From: Pseudomonadota bacterium
GTDB lineage: Bacteria > Pseudomonadota > Alphaproteobacteria > Rhizobiales > Hyphomicrobiaceae
NCBI GenBank assembly: GCA_021812845.1
Contig: JAKAML010000007.1
Span: 1-13,805, forward strand
Direction: 5' to 3'
Length of the DNA: 13,805 bases
This document shows positions 1 through 8,894 of the stretch, in pieces (position 1 is the first letter of the stretch; each line of letters opens with the position of its first letter). Position numbers and translations under genes: made by a program. The notes beneath the pieces were generated by a model, which ran no database searches, was not told where the DNA came from, and was given only the letters and a program-made list of their open reading frames with translations.

Positions 1-68
1 GGCAGGCGCTCGAGGCGCTCTACGAGCTGAAGCGGCTGCAGAAGCCCGGTGGGGCGGCGCGCAAATGA
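1..68 (+). CDS. mutS: DNA mismatch repair protein MutS, C-terminal end (partial)
   Basis: Only the last 21 codons are present, read in the frame that begins at base 3 and ends at a TGA at 66-68. The peptide contains QALEALYELKRL followed by a short polar tail. This resembles the extreme C-terminus of MutS, where a P-x-x-A-L-x-x-[IL]-Y-x-L-K pattern forms the last helix after the ATPase domain. MutS recognises mismatched bases and recruits MutL. The call rests on this short motif plus gene order, because mutS directly precedes glnD in many Hyphomicrobiales. The gene's start and catalytic domains lie outside the window. Confidence 0.8.
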   Translation, partial: QALEALYELKRLQKPGGAARK

Positions 69-122
69 CACGCCCGACGCAAGACCGCGTGGACGCCCTC
101 CTCACCCGGCCCGCGCAAGGGG

Positions 123-134
123 TATAGTCACGCC
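123..134 (+). promoter_or_regulatory. Candidate -10 box for a leaderless glnD transcript
   Basis: TATAGT at 123-128 stands six bases before the glnD ATG, so transcription starting seven bases after the box would begin on the A of the start codon. The run AAGGGG at 117-122 is too far from the ATG (12 bases) to be a good ribosome binding site. No convincing -35 hexamer is visible near 100-105. A similar arrangement is seen before tsaB. This is inference from spacing only. Confidence 0.35.
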
Positions 135-2918
135 ATGGACACCGAGGCGCTGTCGAGCGCACCCTACTTCGATCCGCAGGCGCTCCGCGTCGAGCTGACG
201 CGAATTCACGCCGAGGCCGGCTCGGCCACCGAAGCGCGGCCGAGGCTCGTCGAGCGCCTGAAGCAACTGGTGAAATCGGCCCGCTCGGAGGCCCGCGCCG
301 GGCTCGAGGCGGACGGCCGCGGCCGCCGCTGCGCGGAGGGCCTCGCCCGCTTCCATGACGAGCTGATCGGGCTCGTCTACGACTACACCACCGCCCACGT
401 CTACCGCGCCACCAACCCGTCGGACGCCGAGCGCATGTCGATCATCGCCACCGGCGGCTACGGCCGCGGGATGCTGGCGCCCGGCTCCGACATCGACCTC
501 CTGTTCCTGCTCCCGTACAAGCAGACGCCGTGGGGCGAGAGCGTCGCCGAGTACATGCTCTACCTGCTGTGGGATCTCGGCTTCAAGGTCGGCCATGCCA
601 CCCGCACCGTCGACCAGTGCCTGAAGCTCGCGATCCAGGATCTGACGATCCGCACGTCGCTGCTCGACATCTGGTTCATCTGGGGCGACCGGCGCCTCTA
701 CGACGAGCTCGAGCGGCGGCTCCGCGACGAGGTGTTCGCGTCGACCGCGCGCGACTTCATCGACGCCAAGATGGCGGAGCGCGACGAGCGCCACCGGCGC
801 ACCGGCGAAAGCCGCTACAAGGTCGAGCCCAACGTCAAGGACGGCAAGGGCGGGCTCAGGGATCTCCACACGCTGCACTGGCTGTCGAAGTACATCTACG
901 GCCACGAGGTCGGCCGCACGACCGTCGACGCCGGCGTGTTCACCCCCGACGAGGTGGCGACGTTCCGCCGCTGCGAGGACTTCCTGTGGAGCGTGCGCTG
1001 CCACCTCCACTTCCTCACCGGACGCGCCGAGGAGCGGCTGACGTTCGAGCTGCAGCCGGCGATGGCCGAGCGGCTCGGCTATCGCGCCAAGTCGGGGATG
1101 CGCTCCGTCGAGCGCTTCATGAAGCACTATTTCCTCGTCGCCAAGGACGTCGGCGACCTGACGACGATCCTCTGCGCCGCGCTCGAATTGCAGCAACTCA
1201 AGGCCGCACCCGGCCTCAAGCGGCTGATCGAGGGGCTCGACTGGCGGACCAGGCGCCAGGTGCGCCAGCGCACCGACTTCCGCATCGACAACGCACGCAT
1301 CGGCGTCGCCGACGCCGACGTGTTCACGCGCGATCCGGTCAACCTGATCCGCTTCTTCGCGCAGGCCGAGCAGACGGGCACGTTCCTGCATCCGGACGCG
1401 ATCCGGCTCATCCGGCGCTCGCTGCGGCTCATCGGCCACAGCCTGCGCGCGGATCCCGAGGCCAACCGCATCTTTCTCGAGCTCCTGACCGGGCACGTCG
1501 ACCCGGCGGCGACGCTGCGGCGCATGAACGAGACCGGCGTGCTCGGCCGCTTCATCCCCGATTTCGGCCGCGTCGTCGGCATGGCGCAGTTCAACATGTA
1601 CCATCACTACACGGTCGACGAGCACCTGATCCGAACCGTCGGGATGCTGACCGACATCGAGAAGGGCGGCGCCGCCGCCGAGCTGCCGCTGTCGACCGAG
1701 CTCATCAAGACGGTGCAGAACCGCCGCGCGCTCTACGTCGCCGCCTTCCTGCACGACGTCGGCAAGGGCCGCACCGAGGATCATTCCATCGTCGGCGCAC
1801 GCATCGCCCGCCACGTCGGGCCACAGCTCGGCCTGACCGCGGCCGAGACCGAGACCGTCTCCTGGCTCATCCAGGAGCACCTCACGATGTCGAACATGGC
1901 CCAGAGCCGCGACCTCTCCGACCCCAAGACGATCCGCGACTTCGCCGACGTGGTGCAGAGCCCGGAGCGATTGAAGCTGCTGCTGCTATTGACCGCCGCC
2001 GACATCCGCGCGGTCGGTCCCGGCGTCTGGAACGGCTGGAAGGGCCAGCTCCTGCGCACGCTCTATCACGAGACCGAGCCGCTGGTCGCCGGCGGGCACA
2101 CGCACCAGGAGCGCGGCCGGCGGGTGGCCATGGCGCAGCAAGCGCTCCATGCCGCGCTGCCGGAGATGGCGAAGGGCGACGTCGAGCGCTTCATCGGCCG
2201 CCAGTTCCCCGACTACTGGCTGCGCACCGACACCCGCAAGCAGTCCGAGCACGCGCGGCTGATCGCGCGTGCCGAGCATGACGGCCGCTCGCTCGCCACC
2301 GACGTCACCACCGACGCCTTCACCGCCATCACCGAGCTCACCATCTTCGCGCCCAACCACGCGCGGCTCTTGTCGCTGTTCGCCGGCGCCTGCGCCGCGG
2401 CCGGGGCCAACATCCTCGGCGCGCACATCACGACGACGCGCGACGGCTTCGCGCTCGACACGTTCCTCCTGGCGCGCGAGTTCAAGGACGACGAGGACGA
2501 GATCCGCCGCGGACGCCGCATCGGCGAGACCATCGATCGCATCCTCAAGGGCGAGATCAGGCTGCGAACGCTGCTCGCCAAACGTCGTCCGGCGGAGCGG
2601 CGCGTCGAGGCGTTCACCGTGGCGCCCGAGGTCGTCCTCAACAACGGCCTGTCGGAGCACTACACCGTGCTCGAGGTCGCCGGACGCGACCGGCCGGGCC
2701 TGCTCTACGACCTGACGAGCACGATCTCCGACCTCAACCTCGACATCACCTCGGCTCACATCACCACCTTCGGCGAGAAGGCGGTCGACGTGTTCTACGT
2801 CACCGACCTGACCGGCAAGAAGGTCACGAGCGAGCAGCGACAGAAGTCGATCCGGGAGCGCCTCGAGATCATCCTCCGCGACGAGCAGGCCGCCGCCGCG
2901 GCGCAGCCGGGCGGTTGA
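135..2918 (+). CDS. glnD: Bifunctional [protein-PII] uridylyltransferase / uridylyl-removing enzyme GlnD
   Basis: This cytoplasmic nitrogen sensor uridylylates PII proteins (GlnB/GlnK) when glutamine is low and removes UMP when glutamine is high, so it controls glutamine synthetase and nitrogen gene expression. The 927-residue length is normal for the family. The nucleotidyltransferase motif GGYGRG then GSDIDLLFL (117-125, metal ligands D119 and D121) is intact. A PII-uridylyltransferase linker follows. The HD hydrolase domain shows HHYTVDEH (490-497) and LHDVGKG with H540 and D541. Two C-terminal glutamine-sensing ACT domains start near residues 733 and 843; the second contains GRDRPGLLYDL. 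The start is the ATG at 135, the first in frame, 66 bases after mutS. All expected domains are present and nothing is truncated. Confidence 0.97.
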   Translation: MDTEALSSAPYFDPQALRVELTRIHAEAGSATEARPRLVERLKQLVKSARSEARAGLEADGRGRRCAEGLARFHDELIGLVYDYTTAHVYRATNPSDAERMSIIATGGYGRGMLAPGSDIDLLFLLPYKQTPWGESVAEYMLYLLWDLGFKVGHATRTVDQCLKLAIQDLTIRTSLLDIWFIWGDRRLYDELERRLRDEVFASTARDFIDAKMAERDERHRRTGESRYKVEPNVKDGKGGLRDLHTLHWLSKYIYGHEVGRTTVDAGVFTPDEVATFRRCEDFLWSVRCHLHFLTGRAEERLTFELQPAMAERLGYRAKSGMRSVERFMKHYFLVAKDVGDLTTILCAALELQQLKAAPGLKRLIEGLDWRTRRQVRQRTDFRIDNARIGVADADVFTRDPVNLIRFFAQAEQTGTFLHPDAIRLIRRSLRLIGHSLRADPEANRIFLELLTGHVDPAATLRRMNETGVLGRFIPDFGRVVGMAQFNMYHHYTVDEHLIRTVGMLTDIEKGGAAAELPLSTELIKTVQNRRALYVAAFLHDVGKGRTEDHSIVGARIARHVGPQLGLTAAETETVSWLIQEHLTMSNMAQSRDLSDPKTIRDFADVVQSPERLKLLLLLTAADIRAVGPGVWNGWKGQLLRTLYHETEPLVAGGHTHQERGRRVAMAQQALHAALPEMAKGDVERFIGRQFPDYWLRTDTRKQSEHARLIARAEHDGRSLATDVTTDAFTAITELTIFAPNHARLLSLFAGACAAAGANILGAHITTTRDGFALDTFLLAREFKDDEDEIRRGRRIGETIDRILKGEIRLRTLLAKRRPAERRVEAFTVAPEVVLNNGLSEHYTVLEVAGRDRPGLLYDLTSTISDLNLDITSAHITTFGEKAVDVFYVTDLTGKKVTSEQRQKSIRERLEIILRDEQAAAAAQPGG

Positions 2919-2971
2919 GCGGCCGGCCGGGGTTCCCTCCAATGCGATCGAGCGACGACGTGTGCTCGCCG

Positions 2972-3003
2972 GGCAATTGCCGGGCGGGGGGCGAACGTAT
3001 ACT
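2972..3003 (+). promoter_or_regulatory. Candidate promoter for the DUF900 hydrolase gene
   Basis: TATACT at 2998-3003 is a good -10 match and is one of the few AT-rich hexamers here. TTGCCG at 2977-2982 could be the -35 with a short 15-base spacer; shifting to AATTGC at 2975-2980 gives 17. The -35 overlaps a perfect 10-bp palindrome, GGCAATTGCC at 2972-2981, which might be an operator. It lies in the 129-base gap after glnD and predicts a start near 3010. No functional evidence is available from sequence alone. Confidence 0.35.
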
Positions 3004-3047
3004 CATTTCGTTCATGTGTCGGAGGTGTGGCGGATCGGGGCTGCGTC

Positions 3048-5213
3048 ATGGTCTTGCTTAGATGTGGTGTGCTCGCTGCGATCTGGGTCGTGGCCGTGGC
3101 GGGATTTCCGGATCTCGCACAGAGCCAGTCCGGGGCCGCCGACGGCGGACGCGGCGCGAGCCCGCCCACGGCGGCGCGGTCCGAAGCCTCGCTCGACGCC
3201 GCCGCGCAGGCGCGGCTGCTCGAGAAGCAATTGCGCTCCCTCGCCATCCAGCAGCTTCTCGTCGAGAGCGGCAACCTCGACGTCGAGGCCGGCCACGCCA
3301 GCCAGCTCGCGCTCAACTCCGCCGCCGCCGACTTCCGCGCCGCCATCGGATCTGAGGCGACGGGACCGCTCGGCGACGACGAGCTGAAGCGGCTGCAGGA
3401 CGCCTCGGACGCCTTCCTCGCCTTCGCCGATTTCACGCGCGTCAACGATCCCGATACGGGGATCACGGTCACCCTTCCGCGCAACCTGTTCAGTCCCAAC
3501 CCGAAGATGGACTACAAGCCCGACACCGCGTGGACCACCTACGTCTCGTCCTACGGTGGCATGGAGATCGAGCTGTTCAATTTCGGGCTCATCGGCGATA
3601 CGCCGGTGTCGCTCGCCTCGCGGCTCATCGAGCGGCGGCAGAACGTCAACTTCGAGCGGCACGAAATCACAGGCACCGAGTTCGCGATCGACGCCACGGC
3701 GGACAGCGGCGGCCGTCCGTATTACGTCGCGGTCCGGGGCTGGGAGTCGAACGGACGCATCATCGGGTTCCAGGCACGCTTCGATCTCGACTACAGCAGC
3801 GCCTTGCAGGTGCCGCAGATGCTGATCCCGGACGAGGCCAAGACCTCCGTCCACCCGAACGGCCGTGCGACGGCGCGCAAGATCACGGTCTCGGAGCGCG
3901 AGGGCAACTGGCGTCGCGTCGTCAAGGCCATCGTCAACCGCCTGAGCTCGGACTTCGAAGTCTCGAACGGCTGGCGCGTCCTGTCGAGCGCCGGCTGCCG
4001 AAAGCGGCCGACCGCCGGCCGCGGCGGCCAGGTGGCGCGCAAGGTGGTGCGGGTCGTGTTTGCGACCGACCGGCAACGCGTCAGTCCGCAGGTCCAGGCC
4101 GCGGCGCCCGAGGGCACGGAGATAGACAACCTGTTCACCGCGACGCCCGACGACGCCCTGCACATCGGCTGCGCCGTGGTCACCGTGCCCAACAATCCCG
4201 AGGTCGCCGCGCTGATCGACCGGCCGCGACCGACCGCCCGCGGACAGACCCCGCCCTACCGGCCGGACCGCCATTTCCGGCTCGACGGCATCGACGTCTA
4301 CGGCTCGAGCGCGCGGCTCGGCCGCGGCGAGGAGATCTCGCTCGTCGACGAGGGTCGCGAGGGCACGTTCGAGCGCGCGCTGCTGTTCATCCACGGCTAC
4401 AACACCTCGTTCGCCGACGCGCTGCTCAGGATCACTCAGATCGCCGCCGCGCTCGACGAGGATCTGCGCGTCTACCTGTTCAGTTGGCCGTCGCGCGAGA
4501 GGTACTTGAGCTATGTCGACGACCTCGACAACGCCGAGCGCGCCGAGCAGTCGCTGCAGTACTTCATGAAGCTCATCCTGCGCGACGCCAACGTCCGCCA
4601 GCTCGACGTGATCGCCCACAGCATGGGCTCGCAGAGCCTGCTGCGCTCGATCGACGGGCTCAAGGCGGTGTTCGACCAGCGCTCGCTCTACGTGCTGCCG
4701 TCGCGGCCGGGCGCGCCGGCGCGCACGACGCAGGTCCGGCTGCGGCTCGGCCAGGTGATCTTCGCCGCGCCCGACGTCTCGCGTCCGATCTTCGAGCGGC
4801 AGCTCAAGATGCTCGCGCCCTACGCGAGCCGCGTCACCATCTACACCTCCGACGTCGACCGGGCGCTGTGGCTGTCCGAGCTGCTGCGGCAGAGCCCGCG
4901 CGCCGGCTACCTCGGCACCAGCAAGGAGCCGATCCAGGCTCCGGCGCGCAACGTCCATCTCATCAGCGTCGACGGCAAGCAGTTGCCGAAGCTGTCGCCG
5001 AAGCGCGTGACCGAGTTCAATCACAACTATTTCGCGAACAACCCTTCGGTGCTCGCCGACATCCAGTCGATCCTCAAGGACGGGACGTCGCGGAACCCCG
5101 TGGTCCGCGCGGAAAAGAGCAAGTCGCCGCTGCGCCATCATTTCGCGCCGGTTCCCTACCGGGGCCAGCCGGACTCGTTCTACTGGAAGCTCGTCGAGGG
5201 TCGCCGGCCGTGA
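3048..5213 (+). CDS. Exported alpha/beta hydrolase, DUF900 family
   Basis: The 721-residue protein starts with a signal peptide (basic MVLLR, then a hydrophobic run to about residue 18, with likely cleavage after LAQS), so it probably acts in the periplasm. Residues ~85-260 form an N-terminal region that I do not recognise. From ~340 there is a DUF900-type (PF05990) alpha/beta hydrolase domain. It has the oxyanion strand FIHGYN (H449), the nucleophile motif HSMGS (S525) and FNHNYF near the C-terminus, where H659 is the likely catalytic histidine. The substrate is unknown; the fold suggests an esterase, lipase or acyltransferase. I chose the ATG at 3048 because GGGG at 3037-3040 is well spaced. 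An upstream in-frame GTG at 3027 has GGAGG only one base away and would add seven residues before the signal sequence. It sits between glnD and murJ with its own likely promoter. Hydrolase fold is sure; function is not. Confidence 0.85.
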   Translation: MVLLRCGVLAAIWVVAVAGFPDLAQSQSGAADGGRGASPPTAARSEASLDAAAQARLLEKQLRSLAIQQLLVESGNLDVEAGHASQLALNSAAADFRAAIGSEATGPLGDDELKRLQDASDAFLAFADFTRVNDPDTGITVTLPRNLFSPNPKMDYKPDTAWTTYVSSYGGMEIELFNFGLIGDTPVSLASRLIERRQNVNFERHEITGTEFAIDATADSGGRPYYVAVRGWESNGRIIGFQARFDLDYSSALQVPQMLIPDEAKTSVHPNGRATARKITVSEREGNWRRVVKAIVNRLSSDFEVSNGWRVLSSAGCRKRPTAGRGGQVARKVVRVVFATDRQRVSPQVQAAAPEGTEIDNLFTATPDDALHIGCAVVTVPNNPEVAALIDRPRPTARGQTPPYRPDRHFRLDGIDVYGSSARLGRGEEISLVDEGREGTFERALLFIHGYNTSFADALLRITQIAAALDEDLRVYLFSWPSRERYLSYVDDLDNAERAEQSLQYFMKLILRDANVRQLDVIAHSMGSQSLLRSIDGLKAVFDQRSLYVLPSRPGAPARTTQVRLRLGQVIFAAPDVSRPIFERQLKMLAPYASRVTIYTSDVDRALWLSELLRQSPRAGYLGTSKEPIQAPARNVHLISVDGKQLPKLSPKRVTEFNHNYFANNPSVLADIQSILKDGTSRNPVVRAEKSKSPLRHHFAPVPYRGQPDSFYWKLVEGRRP

Positions 5214-5373
5214 CGGCCCGGCCCCCTTATCCGCGCGTCCATGGCCGGCGGAGGTGACGAGGCCGCCGGCATCCACCCGCGGGGGCTGGCCCCGGCCACG
5301 GCAATCATCGTAGATAGCGCGCGCAACGACACGCCGAGGTGGCGCGGCCGGCCGTCCGACCAGGTTCCACGCG

Positions 5374-6954
5374 ATGAAACTCTACCGTGCCTTCGCCACC
5401 GTCGGCGGCCTGACCATGGTCAGCCGCGTCCTCGGATTCGTGCGCGACATCCTGATCGCGGCGGCGCTCGGATCGGGCGCGGTGGCCGATGCGTTCTTCG
5501 TCGCCTTCCGCTTTCCGAACCTGTTCCGGCGGCTGTTCGGAGAAGGCGCGTTCAACGCCGCCTTCGTGCCGCTGTTCGCCAAGCGGCTGGAGGGGGAGGG
5601 GCCGGACGCCGCGCGGGCGTTCGCCGAGGAGGCGCTGGCGGGTCTCGCCACGGTGCTGATCGTCGTCTCCGTCGCGGCGATGGCGGCGATGCCCTGGCTG
5701 ATGATGCTGCTGGCGCCGGGCTTCATCCAGAACCCGGCCAAGTACGACCTCGCCGTTCTGCTGACGCAGATCGCGTTCCCCTACCTCCTCTGCATGTCGG
5801 TCGTGGCGCTGCTGTCGGGGGTGCTCAACTCCCTGCAGCGGTTCTGGGCGGCGGCAGCCGCGCCGATCCTGCTCAACGTGATCCTGATCGCGGCCATCGC
5901 CTTCGCCATCTGGCTCGATTTCGCCCGCCGCGAGGAGGCGGGCTTCATCCTCGCCGTCGGTGTCACCCTCGCCGGCATCGCGCAACTCGTCATGCTCACC
6001 GTCGCCGCGCGTCGCGCCGGGATGCGGCTCCGCCTCGTCAGGCCGCGCTACTCCCCCGACATGCGACGGCTGGTCGAGCTCGGAATACCGGGCCTCGTCT
6101 CCGGAGGCGTCACCCAGCTCAACATCGTCGTCGGCACCATCATCGCGTCGCTGCAGGCGGGCGCGGTGTCCTATCTCTACTACGCCGACCGCCTCTATCA
6201 GCTTCCGCTCGGTATCGTCGGGGTGGCGATCGGCGTCGTGCTGCTTCCGGACCTCGCGCGGCGGCTGCGCGCCGGCGACCACGCCGCCGCCCTCGACAGT
6301 CAGAACCGCAGCCTCGAGTTCGCGATGCTGTTGACGCTGCCGGCCGCGGTCGGCCTCGCGGTAGCGGCAGAGCCGATCATTCGCGTCCTGTTCGAGCGCG
6401 GCGCCTTCGGCGGCCAGGACACGCCCGCCACCGCCTGGGCGCTCGCCGCGTTCGCGGTCGGGCTGCCGTCGTTCGTGCTCATCAAGGTGTTCCAGCCCGC
6501 CTTCTTCGCGCGCGAGGACACAGCGACGCCGATGCGATTCGCCGTCGTCAACATGGTCGTCAATGTCCTCGGCTCGGTCGTGCTGTTCTTCGTGTTCCAG
6601 GAGCTCGGCTTCTGGCCGCACGCCGGCATCGCGCTCGCCACTACCCTCGCCGGCTGGATCAATGCCTGGATGCTGTGGCGGACCCTCGCCCGCTCGGGCA
6701 CCTTCGTGCCGGACGCGCGCCTCGTCCGCAACGGCCTGAGGATCGTGCTCGCCAGCGCGGCCATGGGCGCCCTTCTCGTCGCGCTGGTGCCGGTCGTCGC
6801 GCCCTACACCGCGCCCGCCGCGCCGCTCGCCCTTCGGGTCGCGGCGCTCGCCGTCCTGGTCGGTGCCGGGGCCGCACTCTACGCCGCGATCGTGCTCGGG
6901 ACGGGCGTCCTCGACCGCGATCAGCTCGCCCGCTTTTTCCGTCGCCGCGGCTAG
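5374..6954 (+). CDS. murJ: Lipid II flippase MurJ (MviN)
   Basis: MurJ moves lipid II, the peptidoglycan precursor, across the inner membrane. The 526-residue product is a MOP-superfamily protein with about 14 hydrophobic segments. The N-terminus ([19 protein letters not shown]) is typical. Arginines known to be essential in E. coli MurJ are present at the same numbers: R18, R24 and R52 (within [20 protein letters not shown]). R273 in [12 protein letters not shown] corresponds to E. coli R270, next to D272. The start codon is the ATG at 5374; the ribosome binding site (AGG near 5361) is weak. It lies 160 bases after the hydrolase gene and 85 before trpS. The glnD-murJ-trpS order is common in Hyphomicrobiales. 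No anomaly is seen. Confidence 0.97.
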   Translation: MKLYRAFATVGGLTMVSRVLGFVRDILIAAALGSGAVADAFFVAFRFPNLFRRLFGEGAFNAAFVPLFAKRLEGEGPDAARAFAEEALAGLATVLIVVSVAAMAAMPWLMMLLAPGFIQNPAKYDLAVLLTQIAFPYLLCMSVVALLSGVLNSLQRFWAAAAAPILLNVILIAAIAFAIWLDFARREEAGFILAVGVTLAGIAQLVMLTVAARRAGMRLRLVRPRYSPDMRRLVELGIPGLVSGGVTQLNIVVGTIIASLQAGAVSYLYYADRLYQLPLGIVGVAIGVVLLPDLARRLRAGDHAAALDSQNRSLEFAMLLTLPAAVGLAVAAEPIIRVLFERGAFGGQDTPATAWALAAFAVGLPSFVLIKVFQPAFFAREDTATPMRFAVVNMVVNVLGSVVLFFVFQELGFWPHAGIALATTLAGWINAWMLWRTLARSGTFVPDARLVRNGLRIVLASAAMGALLVALVPVVAPYTAPAAPLALRVAALAVLVGAGAALYAAIVLGTGVLDRDQLARFFRRRG

Positions 6955-7039
6955 GCCCGCCTATGGCGTCGCCGTCGCGGCGCTTGCGCGGCTCGAGGGC
7001 ACGGTCCATAACCCGCGCCGCAAGCGACAGGAACGATCC

Positions 7040-8077
7040 ATGCTCATCACCCCGCGCGTCTTCTCCGGAATGCAGCCGACCGGCACGCTCCACCTCGGCA
7101 ACTATCTCGGTGCCATGGTCAACTGGATCGAGCTGCAGAAGACCCACGAGTGCATCTACTGCGTCGTCGACCTGCACGCGATCACGGTCTGGCAGGAGCC
7201 CGCGGAACTGCGCCACGCCATCCGCCAGGTGACCGCCGCCTACATCGCCGCCGGCCTCGACCCGAAGCGCTCGGTCCTGTTCAACCAGAGCCAGGTCTCC
7301 GCCCACGCCGAGCTCGGCTGGATCTTCAACTGCGTCGCCCGCCTCGGCTGGCTCAATCGCATGACGCAATTCAAGGAGAAGGCCGGCAAGGACCGCGAGC
7401 AGGCCTCCGTCGGGCTCTACGCCTACCCGAACCTGATGGCCGCCGACATCCTGGCCTACCGGGCGACGCACGTTCCCGTGGGCGAGGACCAGAAGCAGCA
7501 CCTCGAGCTCGCGCGCGACATCGCGCAGAAGTTCAACAACGACTTCCGCGCCTCGATCGTCGCGCAGGGCTTCGCCGACGGTGTCTTCTTCCCGCAGCCC
7601 GATCCCGTCATCACCGGGCCGGCGACGCGCGTCATGTCGCTCCGCGACGGCACGAAAAAGATGTCGAAATCCGATCCCTCCGATCTCTCGCGGATCAACC
7701 TGACCGACGACGCCGACACGATCGCGAAGAAGGTGCAGAAGGCCAAGACCGACCCCGAGCCGCTGCCCTCGGACGTCGAGGGTCTCGCCGCGCGGCCCGA
7801 GGCCGACAACCTCGTCGGCATCCACGCCGCTCTCGCAGGCGTCGGCAAGGACGCGGTGCTCAGGGATTTCGGCGGACAGCAGTTCTCGAGCTTCAAGAAG
7901 GCGCTGGCCGAGGTCGCGGTCGCCCGCCTCGCGCCGATCACGGGTGAGACCCAGCGGCTGATGTCCGACCCCGGGTCGATCGACCGCGTGCTCGCCGACG
8001 GCGCCGAGAGGGCGCGCGCCATCGCCGCACCGGTGATGGACAAGGTCAAGGATATTGTCGGTTTGATTCGGGCCTGA
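7040..8077 (+). CDS. trpS: Tryptophan--tRNA ligase (TrpRS)
   Basis: This class I aminoacyl-tRNA synthetase charges tRNA(Trp) with tryptophan in the cytoplasm. At 345 residues it has normal length. The ATP-binding signature is TGTLHLGN (HLGN at 18-21, the HIGH equivalent), and KMSKS is complete at 207-211. [17 protein letters not shown] and [14 protein letters not shown] are family-typical segments of the Rossmann fold and tryptophan pocket. The reading frame is open upstream to 6863, but that would overlap murJ. The ATG at 7040 begins exactly where the family begins ([15 protein letters not shown]) and has AGGA at 7028-7031 as ribosome binding site. It is followed 84 bases later by the universal stress protein gene. 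Confidence 0.97.
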   Translation: MLITPRVFSGMQPTGTLHLGNYLGAMVNWIELQKTHECIYCVVDLHAITVWQEPAELRHAIRQVTAAYIAAGLDPKRSVLFNQSQVSAHAELGWIFNCVARLGWLNRMTQFKEKAGKDREQASVGLYAYPNLMAADILAYRATHVPVGEDQKQHLELARDIAQKFNNDFRASIVAQGFADGVFFPQPDPVITGPATRVMSLRDGTKKMSKSDPSDLSRINLTDDADTIAKKVQKAKTDPEPLPSDVEGLAARPEADNLVGIHAALAGVGKDAVLRDFGGQQFSSFKKALAEVAVARLAPITGETQRLMSDPGSIDRVLADGAERARAIAAPVMDKVKDIVGLIRA

Positions 8078-8161
8078 ACTTCTGCAAGGCTCCGCGCCGG
8101 ACGCACCGCGCACCGCCGGTGGCGGCCGGCTTCACTCCTTGGCCAACGGCACGGTGGCAGA

Positions 8162-8671
8162 ATGCCCAACTCGAAGAAGCGCAGGTCGTTCGAGCAAGGA
8201 CACTTCCGCAAGTTCCTGCTCGTCGTCGACGAGAGCGCGGAGGTCGAATCGGCGCTCTACTACGCCGCCAGCCGCATCCAGCATTCGTCCGGCTCGATCA
8301 TCATGTTGTACGTGATCGAGCCGCAGGAGTTCCAGCACTGGATGGGCGTCAGGCAGGTCCATCTCGAGGAGCAGACCAACAAGGCCAAGGCGCTGTTCCG
8401 CCTGTTCCGGCGCAAGCTGTCGCTGGCCGGGTTCGACACCGTCGCCGTCGAGGAGGTGATCCGCGAGGGCAAGGCGGCGGAGCAACTCGTCGCGCTGATC
8501 GACGCCGACGAGGACATAGCCATCCTGGTCCTCGGCGCGGCGACCGACGTCCAGGGGCCGGGGCCGCTCGTGTCCTCTCTCGCCGCCGGCAAGGCTGCCG
8601 GCTCGTTTCCGATCCCGATCACCATCGTGCCCGGAAATCTCGCCCTCGACGACATCAAGGCCCTGGCCTGA
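8162..8671 (+). CDS. Universal stress protein, UspA family (single domain)
   Basis: The product has 169 residues: a basic 15-residue lead (MPNSKKRRSFEQ) and then one Usp domain. The first strand is FRKFLLVVDES with the acidic residue D23 that contacts adenine in family members. The last strand is FPIPITIVPG. The glycine-rich ATP loop (G-2x-G-9x-G-[ST]) is not clearly present in LGAATDVQGPGPLVSSL, so it may be a UspA-like form that does not bind ATP tightly. Usp proteins are small cytoplasmic factors induced by growth arrest and stress; the partner is unknown. It sits between trpS and nfu, which I recall as a conserved order in Hyphomicrobiales. The ribosome binding site before the ATG at 8162 is weak (GGTGG near 8153). 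Confidence 0.88.
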   Translation: MPNSKKRRSFEQGHFRKFLLVVDESAEVESALYYAASRIQHSSGSIIMLYVIEPQEFQHWMGVRQVHLEEQTNKAKALFRLFRRKLSLAGFDTVAVEEVIREGKAAEQLVALIDADEDIAILVLGAATDVQGPGPLVSSLAAGKAAGSFPIPITIVPGNLALDDIKALA

Positions 8672-8684
8672 CGCCCCCGCGCGC

Positions 8685-8708
8685 GCCGCCTCGCTCCGGC
8701 GGCCGTTT
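8685..8708 (+). terminator. Weak hairpin after the universal stress gene
   Basis: GCCGCC at 8685-8690 pairs with GGCGGC at 8698-8703 around a 7-base loop and is followed by CGTTTCC. The T run is only three bases, so it may be a poor rho-independent terminator or just GC-rich noise. Confidence 0.3.
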
Positions 8709-8782
8709 CCACAGCGGCCGGCGGCCAGCGACACCAAAGCCCGAGTCGGGGGCTCGACATTGGCGCCGCCGCGGCTTATCTA

Positions 8783-8799
8783 ACTGGAATAATTCTAAA
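8783..8799. promoter_or_regulatory. Candidate Irr (iron control element) site upstream of nfu
   Basis: An AT-rich island in a GC-rich gap contains ATTCTAAA at 8792-8799. This matches the right half of the Irr/ICE consensus as I remember it (roughly TTTAGAA-N3-TTCTAAA). The left half at 8783-8790 matches in five of eight positions, and the core GAAT-A-ATTC (8787-8795) is a perfect small palindrome. Irr is the iron/haem-responsive Fur-family regulator of alphaproteobacteria. The site lies 95 bases before nfu, an Fe-S cluster gene, which makes iron control plausible but unproven. Confidence 0.35.
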
Positions 8800-8894
8800 C
8801 ACGCCGGGCCGGCGCTTCCGGCTCGCACGGGATCGAACCTCCCCATCGAGGCTCGGAACCCCGTCCGGCGGACCGCCACGACGGAGGCCAGCGC

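Noticed and set aside
102..1880. Long minus-strand open frame over glnD
   Set aside because: It is antisense to a fully convincing glnD; the translation is repetitive and rich in Arg, Ala, Glu and Val, as expected for the opposite strand of high-GC coding DNA.
3012..5276. Minus-strand 754-codon open frame over the DUF900 gene
   Set aside because: It is antisense shadow of high-GC coding sequence with no recognisable domain.
5241..7232. Plus-strand 663-codon open frame across murJ and into trpS
   Set aside because: It is out of frame with both real genes and its product is almost pure Arg/Ala/Pro/Gly.
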